A DNA stretch of 64,000 bases, taken from JAFMJV01 sp963814315. Its GTDB lineage: Bacteria; Chloroflexota; Limnocylindria; Limnocylindrales; CSP1-4. Each line of letters begins with the position of its first letter. The first letter of the stretch is position 1. Both the position numbers and the translations under genes were made by a program. Location of the stretch: assembly GCA_963814315.1 (NCBI GenBank), contig CAWFCG010000003.1:248001-312000 (forward strand), given 5' to 3'. The notes under the pieces were generated by a model. That model had not been told where the DNA came from, did no database searches, and was given only the letters and a program-made list of their open reading frames with translations. Below are positions 61,572 through 64,000 of the stretch, piece by piece.

Positions 61572-62906
61572 ATGATGCGAGCCGATCGCGTCTTCTCAGT
61601 ACTGGTCATGTCCGCTGTGCTGGCTGCCAGCACCATCACCTACGCGGCTGTCCCGGTCTTGGCCGACGACACCATCGTCGTGAACAGCATCTACAACGGT
61701 GCCGATGCCAGCGGTGGCGCGGACGAATGTGATGCCAATGCCGCGACGTCAGGCCAGCAGTGCACGTTACGGGCCGCGATCCAGACGGCCAACGCCGATC
61801 CCGACACCGATACCATCACCTTCGGTTTCAGTGGAAGGGCAGCCAAGACCATAAAGGTCCCGAACGCCCTCCCGTCGATCACCGAGCCATTGGTCATCGA
61901 CGGCTATAGCGCGCCGAACACGAGGGTCAATACGAGGTCGAGCGGCAGCAATGCCAAGTTGCGAATCGTGCTCAAGGGCCCGGGCGGTGGAACGGCAGTC
62001 AACGCCCTCGATGTGGCCGCACCATCGATGATCAAGGGCATGGTGATCCAAGCATTCAGTGAGGGCATCCTCATCCGTCCGGGAGGCGAGGGCAGCCGCG
62101 TTGCCGGCAACTTCATCGGCACCACACCAAGCGGCATGGCCAAGGCGAGGAACCGGAGCAATGGCGTCCACGTCGACTGCGATGCTGCCGTTACCGTTGG
62201 AGGCGGCAGCAGATGGACACGAAACATCATTTCCGGGAACGGCGGGGCCGGCATCCTGCTTTGTGAGGATGTCAAAGGCACCGCGATCAAAGGCAACCTC
62301 ATCGGTGTCGGTGCCGACAACAACAAGGATCTTGGCAATGGGTTTGCGGGCGTCTGGGCCTATGGCACCGAGGACCTTGTCATCGGTGGCGATAGCAGGC
62401 TAGAGCAGAACTCCATCGCCTTCAACCGATGGGGCGGTGTCGTTCTCACCCGCGCCGCTGCCGACAGCAGCATAGCGTTCGGTGTCGGGGTTCTCGGCAA
62501 CTCGTTCTTCCGTAATGATGGTCTGGCCATCGATCTTGACCACAACGGTGTGACCCAAAACGATGGCGCCATGGACGCCGACGGTGGGTCCAACCACCAC
62601 CAGAATTTCCCGGGCATCAATTCGGCACGAAACACCCGGACCAAGACCGTGGTCCGCGGCGTGATGCTCGGTGAGGCGTCAAGCGCATTCCAGATTCGCT
62701 TGTTCGTGGATGTCTACAACGAGCGCGAGGGTAAGAAGTTCCTCAAGACCATCACCGTGAATACGAACGCTAGCGGCAAGGCCACGTGGTCCACCAAGGT
62801 CCCAAGGCAAGGGGCTGGCAAGAAGATCACGGCTACCGCAACCAATGTCACTCGGGCGCCGGCGGAGACTTCTGAGTTCGCACCCTCCAAGAAGGTGAAG
62901 AACTAG
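61572..62906 (+). CDS. Secreted right-handed beta-helix protein with CSLREA-like start
   Basis: A 444-residue exported protein. Signal peptide: VFSVLVMSAVLAASTITYAA, cleaved before ADDTIVV. It is followed by a CSLREA-type segment (DECDANAATSGQQCTLRAAI then QTANADP). The main part (about 100-330) is a beta-helix with repeats such as AGNFIGTTPSGMAKARNRSNGV, ISGNGGAGILLCEDV, KGNLIGVGADNNKDLGNGF and NSIAFNRWGGVVL, as in pectate-lyase-like folds. No catalytic residues can be assigned. A small C-terminal beta domain ends in KKVKN. ATG 61572 follows GAGGAGGGCCCA. It may bind or modify extracellular glycan. Confidence 0.85.
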   Translation: MMRADRVFSVLVMSAVLAASTITYAAVPVLADDTIVVNSIYNGADASGGADECDANAATSGQQCTLRAAIQTANADPDTDTITFGFSGRAAKTIKVPNALPSITEPLVIDGYSAPNTRVNTRSSGSNAKLRIVLKGPGGGTAVNALDVAAPSMIKGMVIQAFSEGILIRPGGEGSRVAGNFIGTTPSGMAKARNRSNGVHVDCDAAVTVGGGSRWTRNIISGNGGAGILLCEDVKGTAIKGNLIGVGADNNKDLGNGFAGVWAYGTEDLVIGGDSRLEQNSIAFNRWGGVVLTRAAADSSIAFGVGVLGNSFFRNDGLAIDLDHNGVTQNDGAMDADGGSNHHQNFPGINSARNTRTKTVVRGVMLGEASSAFQIRLFVDVYNEREGKKFLKTITVNTNASGKATWSTKVPRQGAGKKITATATNVTRAPAETSEFAPSKKVKN

Positions 62907-63391
62907 AACCAACCGCAGGCTCGACCATCCCTGCCGGCCTGCCCTGCCGTCGAAGGCGGGAGGCGAGGGAGACCCAGTTGTGGCCCGAGGATTCGCTTGT
63001 CGCGAGCTCGACTGTCTCCGGTTGTCGCGCCAGCCAGGCATCGAGGGCGTCATGGCCGGCCCGTCGCTGGTCATGCGCAGGATCGGCCGGTCGGCCGTGG
63101 CCCGTCCGGCAGCGCGAACCTCGTGCTGCTTGCCCCGATGCCGATGGTCCCCATCGCGTGCCCCTTCCGACCACCAGGGTCCCAGTCCATCCCGGTCGAC
63201 GTCAACTGATGGGTCCGATTGCGCACCTCGTCCAATCCGTTGCGCTGAACCCACCGTCAATGGCCAAGGGTGGGGAGGGCATCTGGTCCGAAGGGCATCT
63301 GCCGTATGCTGATTGCCGGCTCTCTCAGTGGCGTCGGTGCCACCATCGACCCTGATGCCAGATGTAATCTCCGTTCAGGGAGATATGTCAG
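62907..63391. other. Intergenic region without a recognisable gene
   Basis: 485 bases between convergent genes. Several frames are open on both strands, but none shows a domain, a good ribosome binding site or gene-like composition. I see nothing I can support here. Confidence 0.4.
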
Positions 63392-64000
63392 TCATCTGCG
63401 GGTTCGGTCGCGCTGAGCATTCGCGATCAACTCGTCATACAGCAGTTCGTGGGACCGGATCGTCAGGGCCACGTCGTACTGGGACACCATGCGAGTGCGT
63501 CCGGCTTGGCCCATCGCCGTCCTCCGATCAGCGTCGCCCGCCAGCGCATCCATCGCGGCAGCAAGCGAGCCCACGTCGCCGATAGGCACTATGAGTCCGC
63601 CATCGGGTTCGACCAAGTCAGCATTTCCGCGTGCATTCGTGGCGATGACCGGAACCTCGAGCGAAAGCGCCTCCATGATGGAGCGGGGAAGGCCTTCGCG
63701 ACTGCTTGCAAGCACCAGTGCTGTGGCGGACGCGACCATAGGACGAACATCGGACATGACCCCGACGAGATGGACCCTCCCATCCAGGCCCGCTTCCCGT
63801 ATCGCTGACGCCACCTCGGCCCGCTCCGGTCCATCACCGAGGAAGACTACGTGCGAGTGCGAGTCTCTCATCAAAGCTGCGGCCGCGACCACATCAAGGG
63901 GCCGCTTCCTGCGGCTCAGTTCGGCAACGACCACGAACATCGGAGCATCAGCCGGGATGCCAAGGCCGGAGCGTGCGCCTTCGAGAGCTTGCCTTCCGAC
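63392..64000 (-). CDS. GT4-type glycosyltransferase, C-terminal part
   Basis: The donor-binding half of a GT-B glycosyltransferase, open to the right edge of the window (reading VGRQALEGARSGLGIPADAP at the edge). Motifs: FVVVAELSRRKRPLDVVAAA, VVFLGDGPERAEV, VLASSREGLPRSIMEALSLE with the ExxxxxxxE catalytic-region pattern, and VPVIATNARGNADLVEP. The C-terminus is short and Arg-rich. It resembles the decayed gene at 57130-58050. The N-terminal acceptor half lies outside. Confidence 0.9.
   Translation of the reverse strand, partial: VGRQALEGARSGLGIPADAPMFVVVAELSRRKRPLDVVAAAALMRDSHSHVVFLGDGPERAEVASAIREAGLDGRVHLVGVMSDVRPMVASATALVLASSREGLPRSIMEALSLEVPVIATNARGNADLVEPDGGLIVPIGDVGSLAAAMDALAGDADRRTAMGQAGRTRMVSQYDVALTIRSHELLYDELIANAQRDRTRR

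Noticed and set aside
62679..63260. Minus-strand open frame after the beta-helix gene
   Set aside because: Overlaps the end of the beta-helix gene and shows no domain or plausible start.

Overview
This is a high-GC bacterial chromosome segment. It has no phage, plasmid or rRNA/tRNA signature. Gene content (rsmI, ssb, purA-purB-purH, metG-VOC-tatD, several DUF4082-type exported proteins) suggests a Gram-positive-like or Chloroflexota lineage such as the Limnocylindria, with a deep actinobacterium as the alternative. This placement is an inference from gene style, not a measurement.

Layout. (1) 1-1386: 3' end of rsmI and a DUF6544-like gene. (2) 1806-10500 (minus): a 2784-residue NRPS-PKS hybrid whose start codon overlaps the stop of a decayed sugar-transferase gene. 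(3) 10.9-24.5 kb: housekeeping block with ssb, a YtxH-like protein, a methyltransferase, a fused purA-purB gene, purH, an M19 dipeptidase, a Crp/GAF/subtilase operon, an atypical metG, VOC, tatD and an acyl-ACP thioesterase. (4) 24.5-39.9 kb: a mixed surface-sugar and assembly-line locus. It holds a CapD/WbpM-type dehydratase, an NRPS (C-A-T-E-like), a phosphoglycosyl transferase, a PKS (KS-AT-T, frameshifted), an A-T NRPS, an Sfp-type PPTase and a DegT aminotransferase. (5) 40.4-54.0 kb: a polysaccharide export and assembly locus with two Wzz/BY-kinase-like proteins, a four-gene WbpD/E/B/A-like cassette for a di-amino uronic acid nucleotide sugar, glycosyltransferases, a Wzy/ligase, a Wzx flippase, and remnants of an epimerase and a transposase. 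(6) 54.0-64.0 kb: three DUF4082-type extracellular proteins (one with PT-rich repeats and a frameshift inside the repeat), a decayed glycosyltransferase, a secreted beta-helix CSLREA protein and the start of another glycosyltransferase.

How the genes fit together. The nucleotide-sugar enzymes, phosphoglycosyl transferase, Wzz, Wzx, Wzy and glycosyltransferases form a Wzx/Wzy-dependent surface polysaccharide system. An NRPS/PKS line sits inside it, translationally coupled to its own PPTase and to the phosphoglycosyl transferase. The A-domain codes read as Ser (NRPS at 35.7-37.7 kb), Gly (NRPS at 27.3-31.8 kb) and a beta-alanine-like code (1.8-10.2 kb). Both AT domains look malonyl-specific. 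Two epimerization-like domains sit where there is no chiral alpha carbon to epimerize and lack the catalytic Glu, and no thioesterase is present. The most interesting hypothesis is that this line makes a short amino-acyl/ketide group that is attached to an amino sugar of the surface glycan, with the E-like domains reused for transfer or release.
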